The notes under the pieces are model-generated. The model made no database searches and was not told where the DNA came from. It saw only the letters and a list, made by a program, of their open reading frames with translations. A program made the position numbers and the translations under genes. Positions 47,801 to 61,900 of a stretch of DNA of 64,000 nt are shown one piece after another. The DNA is taken from assembly GCA_030544235.1 (NCBI GenBank), contig CM060463.1, positions 11,755,690 through 11,819,689 on the forward strand, in the 5' to 3' direction. Every line of letters begins with the position of its first letter. The stretch's first letter is position 1. Source of the DNA: Lepturacanthus savala. Its lineage: Eukaryota; Chordata; Actinopteri; Scombriformes; Trichiuridae.

Positions 47801-50800
47801 AACACAAACCACACCAGCAGGGAGTAGTATCCCTCAGAAAGGGAAGTCCAGAGGATTGTGGCTGTTGTATGTGGCACTGGGGACGTATAATCTGTGGTCT
47901 GTTTCATAGCGAGAGTCCTAGCGGCCCTGGGTTAGGCCTACTTCAGTCTCCCGTGAAGAGAAGCATTCACAGTATTCCTGTTGCCCCGGTCTCTCTCCCT
48001 CCTCCTCTCAAGGCATAGAAACAGTATTAATATGCCATGAATGGAGACAGACAGACAACCATTATCTAGCGCTGCAGCCACTAGTGAAGCACAGGATGCC
48101 TTGTAGGAAGCCAGAGGGAAATATTTCTCTGCATGAATGGTGAAGTCCCCTTGACCACCACGACCGGTGTCATGTCAGCTGCAGGGTTTCAGTCTGCTTG
48201 CAGCTCGCTCCCTTGCCTTGGGAGATCATCTGGGAATTATGAACAAGATTTGTCGGTGTTTGGAATCAATGCCGAAGATTCCTGCAGCTGCATCTCAATA
48301 AATCTCGTATCGAGCAACACATAATCAACTAAAGAAATAGCAGTAAATGTGAAGGGCTCTTGTCTCGTGGTGATATATTTCCTTCTCCTCGGAGGTCATT
48401 TTTGAAAAGTCTGTCTCTCGTTATCTTCAGCTATCCTTGAATATGAATTCATGTCTGCGCTGTTGGAAACATTACCCGTGGCCTTCCCCTTAAGGTCACG
48501 GGTAGTAAAGCATCACTGAAATCCAGAGGGTTGAGTGGGAACTCTCCATATTAAATAACTACCTTGCATTGATCCTACGTCTTAGCCTTTGGTTGTCATG
48601 GAGATATAATTGGACCTCCTTTATATTCTACCTATAAGTGTTCCTTTCACTCTGTGAATGAAATGGCATGGGAACAGCCCAGCCCTTTCACTACTGTGTG
48701 ATTGCACTCCTATGGGGTCTGCAGTTGGCCACAGGCAGAGAGGCAACTGTCTTCATTAGTTGGTCGTGGTCGGCCTCACCACTTTCCTGCACACTGAGCA
48801 TTGAGTTCTGCACAATAGAGCGGACTTTGACACAGAAAATAAGAGCTTTTCAGGTCCTGTGTGTTGTCTTACATAACTGAATATTAAGGATGCAGCAGGT
48901 CACAAAACTCACAGTTTGGATCGTAACCGTGGGTTTGAGTCACGAATTGACTCGAGGGGTTTTTGGATGAGCCATAAACCTGTTTTCCATAACTGAGTAT
49001 GGCCTCATGTCTGCAGCGATAAATATCCCCATAGATTTGGTAATAGCCTCAGCCCTGTCTAATCGTGCACCAAAAGACCGCCCAAATGCCATAGTGAGAA
49101 GTTGTTATTGAGGCACCAGGGTGACGTCGCATCAAACGTGTGGCCATGCCCGACGTAATGCCACTCTCATCTGGTTTTCTCATGGAGCAATGCCTACACA
49201 CCGTACCGTTTTCATCCATCACCCTTCGCCCTTCATCATTTTATGTTAAAGGGAAACCAGAGTGCTCCATCACATATGACTTAAATGACACAGGACTGCA
49301 GGACGAGTTCTTCCGCTGACCCTGTGCTTTTTCAAACGAGCGAGCATCCAAATTGATTTGTTGAGATGAGCTCCCTTTACGTTACTACACATCTTATTTT
49401 TTCATTTGATTTGTAAAATCAGACCTGATTTAATAAATCCATCTCCCGTTGAGTGCATGATCTGTTTTTCAAAAAAACACCTCAAGCGAATGTAAATGTT
49501 TTTTAGTGACACTTCAAAATGCACATAGCAATAACGAAACATAGCTATAGAGGACCAAAGAAAACAGAACATATTTGCATAGTTGGTATGATGACTAGAT
49601 GAATAAACCTGATTTATTGAACAGTGACTTGCCTGTTCACCTAAACTATGTTTGAGATGTCCTGAAATATAATTTGACTGGATGGCTGCCAGCCAATCAG
49701 AAAACAGTATTATCCATGACCACAGGATAACAGGATTTGGTTAATTCCTCATATATGGAGTTTGACATCCAATAAATTAAAATGCTCCATGATAATGAAT
49801 GCATCAGTATTGAATGAAAGAAGAAATGTGGTCTAAAATTGGGAAAGAGAGTAAGTAAGCAGGCGTAAGAATCTGTTGAAGACATCTTTTGGTGTTACTC
49901 AACAGGTACTAAGGTTTAACACCCAGCCCTGCTCACAATCGTTGCAGCCAGTGCCGTAATTATGATACTGCAAGTAAGCATATGATGATAATATTATGGA
50001 GAAGTAAAGGGTGGAGAAGCACAAAATCATAGTAATTTATATTTCCGTCAAAAGCAAGTAAGCTGCCACATTTTTACCGCTGTGTGTTTCGTTCTCCCTC
50101 CAGTTGAACTATTGATTTTTATTTTTATTTTTTTTGTTTGGCTTGTCATGAGTCTTAAGAAAGCTGTGGGTGTTTTGTGCTTGGCCGCGGGTCAGCTCAT
50201 CCCAGCGGTGACTGTACAGAGCTTCCTCTAAGTGCTCTGCCTCGTCAGAAAAAAATATTCACATGGTTGCACAACACAAGCCCAAAGTCAGGAGAGCAAG
50301 AGCTGCATGACTACCTTTTGAGTACATTCATTCACTAATAGATGGGCATGTACATGTTTCCTCCGCAGGGGATAGCTTGACGAAACTATTGGAAAGATGT
50401 TTATATTCTCCCTTTTTAAAAAAAAAAAAAAAAAAATTGGCCGTGTCACTACTCGGTGGAGGAGAAAACAGACCCAAGACGAAAAGTGCTCCATCAATTA
50501 AATCTATTTATGAAACGGGAAGAAATCAGTTAACATGGGTAGTAAGTTGTTTCTTTGTTCTGTCAAGAAGAAGGGTGTGGAGAAGTTTCTCAACCAGTGT
50601 AGAAACATTATTCAGGACACTAAAGTGATTTACCTGAAGTTTCACAATTCACAATAATCTTATTAGACAAATTAACAAATAATTGGGCAGCAGTACGCCA
50701 ACCTCTTACCAATAGCACCGTTTTAATAGAGAGCACTCACTGTACAAAACCTAAAAGTGGCACAAATAGAGACACTTACAATACCTCTTAAATTAAAGAT

Positions 50801-52906
50801 GTTCTCTACAAACACACAGGCCTACGGCTCCTGTGGGGGGAAAAAAAGGATTGCATGAACACACACACAGGTCTACAGTCCCTAGATAAAAACCTGCAGC
50901 ATCTTAGGTTGTGAAGGTTAGCAGCAAGGCCGGCTTATATCACTTTCACCATCACAGCAACACATCATGCTGCCTCGCCACAGAAAACAATGAGTCATGC
51001 TTCATTAAGAAAGATTACGAAAAAAAAAAAGGCTTGTTGTTGTGAACACGCCCGGAAATGACCTCAGTCCATCACATCCAATTTAACCTGACACGCTGAG
51101 AAAGAGGCCTTATAGCTCTCATTCACAGTAAATAGTACCGAATCACTGCCGTTCCAGCAGAGTCACTCACTTAATGAGCGCTGAAGGGGAGGACGGTAGA
51201 GGTAGGGGTTAAGGGTTGTGATGTGTTTTTTGGGTTAGTGAGGGTTTTTGTGTGTGTGTGTGTCTATAATATATGACCAGACAGCAGAGGAAGGAAGCAA
51301 CATGCACTTTGATTTATGACTTAACTAAAGTCTGAACTCCCTGCATGTTTTCTTTGCTCACAGCTGTTGCTCATTCGCAGAGTTGAGACATTTGATAGCG
51401 TAGGAATATTAAACACTATTAACGATGAGGATATCAGTGCATCTGCATCTCATTAGAGACTCGTGACTCTGTGTTTCCTTTTTAAAAAAAGGGGGGGGGG
51501 ATTTTTATATATATATATAAAATATATCTTTTTATTTTCCTGGCTCACATTTTCATGTTTTTATAATTTTACAATCTCAGACCTAAGGGCATGAAGAACT
51601 TTTGAAAACCCGACATTTGCTGGGTAAATGGATGCATGGATGGGTGACAGTGATCGGGAGAGCAACAATTGCATTTGTAGGTTAATAGCATCCTCATTGA
51701 CCACGTAACTTGCTCATCATGCCCCATTTCAGGCTCCAGTCAAAGCGAAGCATCGCTGCTGTGCTCAAATCCAAGAGTAAGCACCGCAATGACTGAGGAG
51801 GAGATCCAGGAGATTGGCAACTAGCACTTTTAGTCCGTTTAGTGCCCAATTTATCCTCTGCCCATTGATGCAATAATCCCTGATGTAAACCACCAGTTTG
51901 TGGGCGGCAGCGCTGCAATGTTTGGCTTGGTGCAGTGCCGGAGTATCTCTGTAAACAAGCAGACGGGCTGGATTATTACCAGGTCAGGGCCATGGGATTA
52001 GGCCCAGGGATTATCACGGCTCAGTCAGGGAGACACCGGCCTTGTTGGCCTCTGGGATTATACAAAACACTGAGTCGGCCACACTAACCATCCAGGCTTC
52101 ATCATGCTTTCTTCCGATGTGTATTTTCTGAACTCCACTCACTCTTCCTCACATCAGGGGGGTAGAAGTGTCTCAAATGCCGATTTAATCTTGTTGCAGG
52201 AATTTAAATGTGAGGTTAATTCTGCTTCGGTTGTCATTCGGTTGATGAACGTTGAATATCAAATAAATACTATTTCAAAGAGTTGCACATAAAAGCTGTA
52301 GTGATGTGGTTGAAATCAATAGAAGCATATAAATAAGAATGTGTTTCAGAAATTACGATATGGCAAATAATCAGTGTAATGGACTTGGAATGGAAGCTTC
52401 TCAAAAGTGTAAAACACTTAGTTTTAATGACAATTGCCAAAAGTTTTGCATCACCAAATTTTGTAAAACAGTAGAATGATCTTGTAGGAGCAAGTTGAAA
52501 AGAGAACAAAAGTTTCTTTAAACGAATATATGAATTTGCCATATATGTGATGTGAATGGCAGGAAGATACTGAGACCTTCTGAGTAATGCGGTGTCCTTT
52601 TTCCTTTCCAGAACCACACTGTGCGAATGAGTGATTAATTCCAACTTCGCTTCTTCAGGTAAACAGCATTTAACACGCACACACAAAAAAAACATTGTGC
52701 AAGTATTTATTTTCATTTAATGGACAATATTGAGCATGCGGGTTTAGGGGAGATTTTAAAAATATTGTGACTCATACAACACATAAACCCTGAATTTCCT
52801 GGTCTTTATAAAGTTGAGGCTCTTTTGTTTTTCTTTTTTCTCAATAAGGTTTTTGGGTGTTTGACTAAAACCCTCTTGTCCCTTTGGTTGTGTGTTCTCC
52901 CTGTAG
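44126..52906 (+). other. ptpra: PTPRA intron 1
   Basis: An 8.8-kb intron runs between the 5' UTR exon and the exon carrying the start codon. No coding exon of another gene was recognised. It contains a T29 run (44795-44823), a GGA-rich tract near 44582-44650, a T run near 46250-46271 and scattered short A/T runs. Additional untranslated exons could lie within but cannot be placed. Confidence 0.6.
44795..44823 (+). repeat. T29 homopolymer
   Basis: Twenty-nine consecutive T residues in PTPRA intron 1. On the minus strand this would be a poly(A) tail, but no retroelement body was recognised next to it. Confidence 0.95.
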
Positions 52907-52912
52907 GGCAGA

Positions 52913-55900
52913 ATGGGTGTGTGTCCCCTGCTCCTGCTGCTCGGTCTAGCCCTCGGGGCTTCAGCCCAGGATCATGTACCTGTCACAAGTAAGAACCGTG
53001 CCCGCTGAAGTCAAACGTCTTTACCTTGCTCACCTTTTGTAAGTGAAAAGAATCACAGTGAAAGAACGCACAACACTTTGCTCCTTCACCTTTTCCAGGT
53101 CCTCCAAATATCACTTCCCAACCCACAGACCCCCCCGTCGCACCCTCCCTTAACGTCACAGCCGCGCACACGCCTCCGCCGGTCCCAACGGGCCCACCCA
53201 CAACACTCGCAGTCGTCCCGGTGACAACAACAGCAGCCACCACCACCACCACAGCAGGCCAAGCTGATGAGGCGGAGATACAACCGGTGCGTCCCAATGT
53301 CACCCTAAGGTTGGCACCGATCTCTCCTCCCATACCTCCGGCTCCAACCGATGTCCCTCAGGCGCCGCCGAGCGCAGCGCCGCCGCCTCCCCCCACCCCG
53401 GCAGAAGAAGGGAACTGGACCACGGCCTCGGTTCCAGACACCCGGTTATCAGACAACTATGAAGACGAGGAATACTTCACAGACATGGAGACCACCACAG
53501 AACCTGGCATGGAATTGACCTCTGACAGCACCCCAAAAGGTGAGTGTCAGCGCTTGTATTACGATTGTATCCCAGAAGTAAATGCTCACAGGGGTACGGA
53601 AAGTGATTTTTGAATCCCGTCCAGGGCAGTCTTTTCAAATGGCGGGAAATATCTAATAGCTTTGTGTTACATGACCAATATCCAGTTACTTGGGTAAATA
53701 CTCACAAAGTTCAAATCTGTAACTGGAATTATGACTTGCTAATGGGGAAAAATGTTTACACTGAGTTTTAATCCCTGTTCTTGATTCGAACTGTATGTAT
53801 TTGTACCTATATAATGCATATTTTATTGTCAGTATTATCAAAATCAACAACAATCCATGACGGGAGCCATACGTTTGGATTATACAAAATCCATGAAGGT
53901 GGCTATCTGCATATATATGGGATCTTGTTTTTCCCAGAGCCCGGTTAATTTCAGAACCAGCTAATGACTAAAAAGAAGTCTGATGGCTGAGAATCAGGGT
54001 AAGTCAAATTATCATGCTAGTTTTAAACAAACCATCAAACATATTTGTATGTTAAAATAAAGGGGAATGGAAAGCTGATTACTGATTTCATTACACATTA
54101 TAAGCAAAAAAATCCAGGTTTTACTCTTAATTGCTCATGGTTTTTGAACCTTTAACTTCAACTGAACTTTATGAGGGTAAAAACTACAAAAAGACCACAC
54201 TGTCCTATTTCCATAATGTGCCACCTTCCAACACTCCTCCACCAACAGTAGCAGAAGACCATAATGCCATGAACATGTTCATTCGTGATTTAAAGGGGAA
54301 GTGACTCATTTTTTTTTTAAATCTCCAGTGGAAAATTGCTACATACCATGCCATGCGCTTTTCTTTTACTCTTACTTTTAGGCCTGTTTAAAGCTACTTT
54401 CATCACAGACACATTTTAAAGGTCAGATCTGTCTTAAAATAATCAGTCACGTGGGATCCATATAAATATTGAAACCGATTTTTCTTCCTTGAATTGCTCC
54501 TCATGTTCATTCTGATCATTACAGATCCCTTTCTATTGCACTTCCAGTGTGATGTGGGATAAAATGAATGTTTGCCTGAAGGGTATATGGGGCTTCAACT
54601 CTCTGATTTACTCAAGTTAAGTGGTAATCTTCCCACTTTAGTCTTTTTTTTGTACCCTACAAAATGGAAGATGAACAAAATATAACAGGAAAAAGTGAAT
54701 ATTATACTTAAAAGACAAAACCTTTGAAGAAATTTACTCAATTTGACTAAATCTAATTATTGAAGCCTCATATTCAGATAAACTTTGGAATACATTTAGT
54801 CACCTACGCTTTTGTCTCCCTCTACACAGATACACTGTAATTCACTTCACTGTGCGTTAGCCTTGTAGGCTGGTGAAGCAATAGCATCAGCTCGATAGAA
54901 TAAGCGTGTGAGCTTTTCTGGTCAAGAGTCGACCTTTAATATTTTAGGTAGCTGAACATTTTTCTGCTTTTAGACCCCATTGTAGCGGTGCCAGAAATAT
55001 CCTGATGTGACATACGTGCATTTGACTAGTCATCCACAAGAATCTGAATACCACCAAACTGGAAGACCGAGACCTTGTCAAGAGCTGCTACTTAAAAAAA
55101 AAAAAAAAAAGAAAGAAAGAAAATGTTGAGGATTTGGCTTTTCCAGTTAAGGAAACATTGTAAAATGTGCAATAGTTTGCATATATATAGATATTTAATT
55201 AAACATTGTTCATTTCTAACACATTAAATATACAATTTCAAGTGTTTTTCAGCTTTATCTTTTTAAGCAATTTTGAATGTTCATGCCAACGGTCTTAGGA
55301 ATATCTCTCTAAGTGAAACATGATTCCCCCCACCCTTTGACATTAATTATTCATTTGCATGTTTATAGAGAAATGCACACATCACTATCAAATGTCACTG
55401 ATTGATTTGCAAAGATGGCTTTTACTATGAAGAATAATAGTAGCAGGAATGGATGGAATCATCCTGCATTAGGTAAAACATTAATTCTCTTCGAGAAAGT
55501 GACTTTGTCGAGGTTTAAAGGGGCATTGACCACTCCCCAGTCAATGTAAATGCAGCAGATGCCTCTGCACCGCGCTATATGGTGTTTTATTATATAACAT
55601 AATCACTTCGGGTTCATAGGTGTTATGTAATTGCTCCATTGTCTCCCTCCGGCTGTCTGTGGGCCTTGTGTGGAGAGCTGTGAGCAGTTTGAGATGGCAT
55701 CAAATCTGTCTAGGCTGTGTCAGTTCCACATGACATCCACGGCCCCGTTGTGCTTTCGCTCCCTTCAATGTACACATTGTCCGAGGGAAAACACTGAGAA
55801 GTCCTGGGAATTGTGCATGAAAATCATGGCGTTCCGAACCACTTCCCCCCCCAGAAAGAGCGTATGGAGCATGAAGTCAAATGATGCATTCTTTGTTGCA

Positions 55901-58900
55901 TATTTTGTGCGTGACGGTAAGAGTTTTCTTGAATTTTGAGTCGACCCGTGGAACAGCTGATTTAGTTGTTGCATTGTCACCCACCGCCGTGCATTTTTTT
56001 CTAGAGGAATCTCTTCTTTTGTTGCGGCCTAATGTGTCTTGCAGGCCAGTCATCAGCACACAAATGGCAGCCAGTGTTTTCTTTTACACCAAACTCCTGT
56101 TGTTGTTCAGGCAAAAAACTCATGTCTTTTGTGCTAACTGCAGCAGTGAAAGGTCACAGGGAAGACCATAGGATTGCAGTTACTCACGCACATGATGGAA
56201 ACGTATACAAATTGGTCAGCCATTGTAATCTAGAGGACGCGCCACAAAGAATGGGTAACTGGCTCTATGTAATGTCTAATCTGTAATGCTGACAATGTAT
56301 GACAACAATCCTCGAGCCTTTTTCACCAGACAACTCTTAACAAAGGAAAATGCATCACAGGAGGTCCTCATGCGTTCTGGTTTGTGACATGTAGAAATGA
56401 AACATTTACACTCATGAATTCATACAGAATTCACAGCAAACATAAATGTTTCAGTATTTTCTACAGTCATCCTCCTGTTTGCTGTCATCGTGGGTATAAC
56501 CAGTTATAGAAGCAGATGGTTGACCCCTCTCGGTTAAACTGTGATTTATCTGCTCTAAGGGACAACCCTCTCTCTACATCTCCATTTGATTTTTTTTTTT
56601 CCCCCCTTCAGAAAGCCAATGAAATATTAACATGGACAACCATTATGGAAATGAAAGATACAGGCTGGTGTTGAAAGAGGCAGAGGTCACGTTACAGCCT
56701 TCAGATTGTTTTAGGTTGTTTTTTTTTGTATCTGCATCTGCCTGACATGTTGAAAAACTAAAAAAAAACAACTTCAAGTGTAGCAATATTATATCCATAT
56801 CGTTATATGAGATGAGATATCGTATTTTCTTGGTTTTAAAGGCTGCATTACAGTAAACTGATGCAATGTTCTAGCTGTTCAACTACTTCAGTTTACTCAG
56901 TTTTTTATATTTACATTACTGATGATTATATATTGAAAATCTCACTGTGTAAATATTTATTGTGACAATACAACAATATTGTCAATATCAAGATATTTGA
57001 TCAAAATTATCTTGATGTGACATTGCAATTTAATTAAGAGTTATATGTCAGCTTTTACACTAGACTAACTGGCTGCTGGCTTTAGTTTCTCATTCGTCTC
57101 AGAAACATGATCCGTCTTCTCACTTAACTCCGCCTAAAATTTCAAATATATTCTCTTCTGTCTTCTATGGTCACACAATATTTGCTTCGTGTATGTGAAG
57201 TGGCACGATTGGGGAAATGATTTGGTAATAGATCTTTGCCTCAAACCACATCACTGACTCACCTCAAGTGTTGAGACACCTTTTTCATTTAAATTTCTCT
57301 AAGATGTTGTGCTCTCTTTCGCAATACTCATCCTCTTTTTTTCCGTTTCTCTCTCCGACCAAGACAACGACCCACCTGACGAGATGCCAATCATAGCAGT
57401 GATGGTGGCCCTGTCCTCCCTGCTGGTCATCATCTTCATCATTATCATCCTCTACATGCTCAGGTTGGTGGAACGCTATACGCACTATTGAGGTCTGTTG
57501 TTGCCACGGTGACAACCGGTGGCATTCTGCTGTGACACTTAAGCAATTTTGTGTTCATTTTGTCTGTGTATCATCTGTGTATTAATAATGCTTTTTTTGA
57601 TCTTTGTTGATTGACAGGTTTAAAAAGTACAAGCAGGCAGGAAGCCATTCCAACTCCTTCAGACTGACCAACGGTAGATCAGACGACACAGGTAAAAACC
57701 CTGACATGTGCTTGCCGAGTGTTTGCGTTTGCTGCGTGCGCGTCGGGCAGATGTGAGCGCACACTTACTGGGCACTCACGTGTTTGTTTTGAGCCATAAG
57801 AGCAAATATGTACAGCCGACTTGACCAAACTCGCTACTCCAAGTTGTTTCTGATAAGACTTGATTGATCTTGCTTCCCGAACCGATAACATTTCGGGAGA
57901 CTGACTGTTGGCAGAAGGCTTTTGTTCACTGTGATTACCTAATCCTCATGTATGAAAGCGTTGAGTCACATCGCCCTCTGGTGGGCATCTTAGGAAAAGA
58001 CAGCAACCGACTGATGAAGTCAGTGTTACTTAATGTAAGACAGTCCCATTCATTTTCCTACCCCGTCTCCCATGACTTTTATCTCCACCTGTCTCACCCC
58101 TCCCGTTCCTTCCCTTCCCTCCTCCCCTCACGCCTGCCTCCTCCCTTCCTGCCCGCCGGCATAGAGCTCCAGAGCGTGCCGCTATTGGCCCGTTCGCCCA
58201 GCACAAACAGGAAGTACCCGCCCCTTCCCGTCGACAAGCTCGAGGAAGAAATGAATCGTCGCATGGCTGATGACAACAAGCTCTTCAGGGAGGAGTTTAA
58301 TGTACGGCACACTCGACAGCACACTGAGTCTGAGATTCACCTCTCACCTGCATCTCTGTCGCCCAAGGGGACAGAAAGACTATTTAAAGTTTTAAGTGCA
58401 ACTCATTTTTAATATGTCCACACATTTATGGTTATGTAGCAAATAAACATAAACAGCAATAGATATAATCTTTACTAAATGTATTGTCACAATAACCAGA
58501 TGGATACCAGCTACCACGCCTTCAACCAACCTGAGTCAGTTATTAGTTTTCTAAAAGTAATAAATAATTATAATGTGTGCATAAATGGATAAACTACTTC
58601 ATAATGAAAAGTAATCAAGAATCCAATCTTCCCATCAACACATCAGTATTGATTCCAAGACATTATTAGACATGTGTTTAGAGTCTAGAAAGAAGTCACA
58701 AAGAAGGTTTCCAAAAGTGATGCACATCGTCAGTTATTTGATTTGTTTTTATGCGTCTAGGCTCTGCCGGTCTGCCCTATCCAGGCATCGTGTGACGCCG
58801 CTTCCAAGGAAGAGAATAAAGAAAAGAACAGATACGTCAACATCCTGCCATGTGAGCAACAACTGAAACCTGACACTGAGACTAGTTGACATTATTAGAG

Positions 58901-61900
58901 CACAATTCATGAATTCAAGCTTTTAGAACAGTCCATCAGTATAAGAATACTAAACATCAGACATTTGACACACCGAGACAGTTTACAAAGTGATTTACTA
59001 GGTTGTAATTTAGTGGTGGGATGCAAATAACTGGGATGGAAAATTGTGATGTACCATGTGTAATTAAAGTTCCCTCTCCTCCTCCTCCTTATTTGCTTTT
59101 TCTCTTCATGTTTCCTCTCCCTCTCCCTCAGATGATCACTCTAGGGTGCATCTCTCATCTCTGGAAGGAGTCCCTGACTCTGACTTCATCAACGCCTCCT
59201 TTATAAATGTTTGTATTAGCACAGCGCAGTCAAAACAAAAACAATTGTGCTCAAATTTTTAAAATCACAGGATCTAATTTTGTCTCATCTGTGCTGCTCC
59301 TCTTTGTCATTAACAGGGTTACCAAGAGAAGAATAAGTTCATTGCAGCTCAAGGTAGCGTTTGTGGCCACAACAGAAACAACTGTGCTGTGGTTTGTTTA
59401 ATGAATAAACCTCCTGATTTTTAGCTCATTGGTATCCGTTTCTGTTCTGGTCTCTCAGGGCCGAAGGAGGAAACTGTAAATGATTACTGGCGGATGATCT
59501 GGGAGCAGAACACAGCCACCATCGTCATGGTGACTAATCTGAAGGAGAGAAAAGAGGTAGGAGAGATAAGATGTCAAAGGAAGGACGATGAGACTTGTGC
59601 TTAAATACTGTGGCAAGATCTCAGAACATAAACTTAAAGAAAGGAAAAAAAACTGTTTAAAAGCATGAGGGAGGAAAAAATCTGTCTCAACGCATTAGTG
59701 TGGCGGTTTTGTGTTTAATATGTCTTTTGTAATGTTAATTTTTTATCTTAAGTTAGCCGAAGGGTGCACAAACCACGGTGAACCCTTACGTAAGAGCTGG
59801 CACATGCAGGGGTCATAGACCAGGACACTAGTCTTCTGCAGCATACATAGATGGTTGTTACTTTGGATAACCCAATTTATTATCTTGCTCATTTTCCAAA
59901 AATTGAATAAAGATGAGGTTGTTATTCCCTCATGTTTACAGTTTTGTGTGTGTGTGTGTGCGCTCAGTGTTAAATCGCTCTGTGTTTCAGTGTAAGTGTG
60001 CTCAGTACTGGCCGGACCAGGGCTGTTGGACATACGGGAACATCCGTGTCTCTGTGGAAGACCAGATGGTTCTAGTGGACTACACCATCCGCAAGTTCTG
60101 CATCCAACAGGTGACGTTTCATGAGTGACGATTAAATAGTTTTACTCAGACGTGAGGAAGGTCATCGATGCCTCGACACTGACCGTTGGCTCGCTGTCTG
60201 ACCGGGTTTTATTGTGTTTCAGGTGGGAGATGTGTCTGGGAAGAAGCCTCAGAGACTCGTCACCCAGTTCCACTTCACCAGCTGGCCAGACTTCGGGGTC
60301 CCCTTCACCCCCATTGGCATGCTCAAGTTCCTCAAGAAAGTGAAGAACTGCAACCCACAGTATGCAGGGCCCATCGTGGTCCACTGCAGGTAAGTTTAGT
60401 GGATGTTTCTCCATTTCTCGTTAGGCCCCAAAGAGAAACCCAAACACACCAGTAAAGGAGCATCATCTCGGTTCCTGACCAAAAAACATAACGTTCTGGA
60501 GCGGCCAACCCAATACCCGAACCTTAATCCTATTGAAAACTCGAAGAGTGACATCAAAAATGCTGTTTCTGAGGCAAAACCAAGAAATGTAGAGGAATTG
60601 TGAAGCTGAAACACCTGTTCATAGGTACCAGACATCGGTTGACTCCATGCAACACAGATGTGAAGCAGTTCTCTGAAAATGTGGTTATGCAACTAAATAT
60701 TACTTTAAATATTTATCCAAGGAATGCTAAATACTGAAGATTTTTCAGTGTATAATTCCTTTGAACAGCCCAATATTAATTTTTCTTAATTTCCTTTAAA
60801 GTAATTAAAAAAGATAGAATAGAAGATAAGATATAATGTAGGGTATGGGATATAATGTAGATGGGGTGTGATGTGTTTTGACTGTTAATTAGGCACCGCA
60901 TGTTTTTTATTGTCAACTCACAAGAGGCCGCTGTCTTTGTTCCTCTCTGGTAGTGCGGGAGTGGGAAGGACCGGTACCTTCATAGTGATCGACGCCATGT
61001 TGGACATGATGAATGCCGAGAGGAAGGTGGACGTGTTCGGCTTCGTCACCAGGATCAGAGCCCAGCGCTGTCAGATGGTCCAGACCGACGTAAGTCTCCC
61101 ATTGACATCCCAGAAAATACACTGCGGTATTCGTAAATGGAAACATTCCAACCGTTCCGCATGAATCTTTGGTCACTGCTGCTCGGTGAAATCCTTTTAC
61201 TTCACCATTGCTGTCTCTTCCCTCTTTTCCTACAGATGCAGTATGTGTTTATATTCCAAGCGTTGTTAGAGCACTACCTGTACGGAGACACAGAACTGGA
61301 GGTGACCTCTCTGGAGTCCCACCTGGCCAAACTCTACGCCCCCGAACCTGGAGCTGGCTGCAGTGGTCTGGAGGCTGAATTCAAGGTCAGTTTGTGTATT
61401 TTTACTTCCTTCCAAAAAAAACAGGTGTTCTCTTTGACCCCCCCCCCCCCCCCCCCTTAACTGTTAATATCCTAACAAAAAAATCATTTGTGATATCATG
61501 ACTTCCAGAAACTGACATCCATCAAGATCCAGAATGACAAAATGAGAACAGGCAACCTGCCTGCCAACATGAAGAAAAACAGGGTCCTACAGATCATTCC
61601 ATGTGAGTCATGCTGTTGTTATACGATTTATTGTAACGTGGTTTTCTACATAATGAAACTGCAGATGAAAGGTTTCTTTTCTGTATTAAAGAAAGGCTGC
61701 ATGTTTGTTCCTCCTCCTGATAGACGAGTTCAACAGAGTAATCGTTCCAGTCAAACGAGGAGAAGAGAACACGGACTACGTCAATGCCTCTTTCATTGAC
61801 GTGAGTGGAAACCCGCCCAAATAAGAGTGGATCGTTTCATTTCATTAATGCAGTCAATCAATCAGGTGTTTTAAAGCGTCCTTTCTCCCTTCCTGCGCTG

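Noticed and set aside
52270..52716. 148-codon minus-strand frame
   Set aside because: It is intronic, AT-rich, has no homology I can recognise and overlaps no splice sites.
52983..53333. 116-codon minus-strand frame opposite the PTPRA ectodomain exon
   Set aside because: It is the antisense shadow of the Thr/Pro-rich coding exon and gives Gly/Val-rich low complexity.
57864..58412. 182-codon plus-strand frame
   Set aside because: It is the extension of the real PTPRA exon 58165-58301 into both flanking introns. Only the part between the splice sites is coding.
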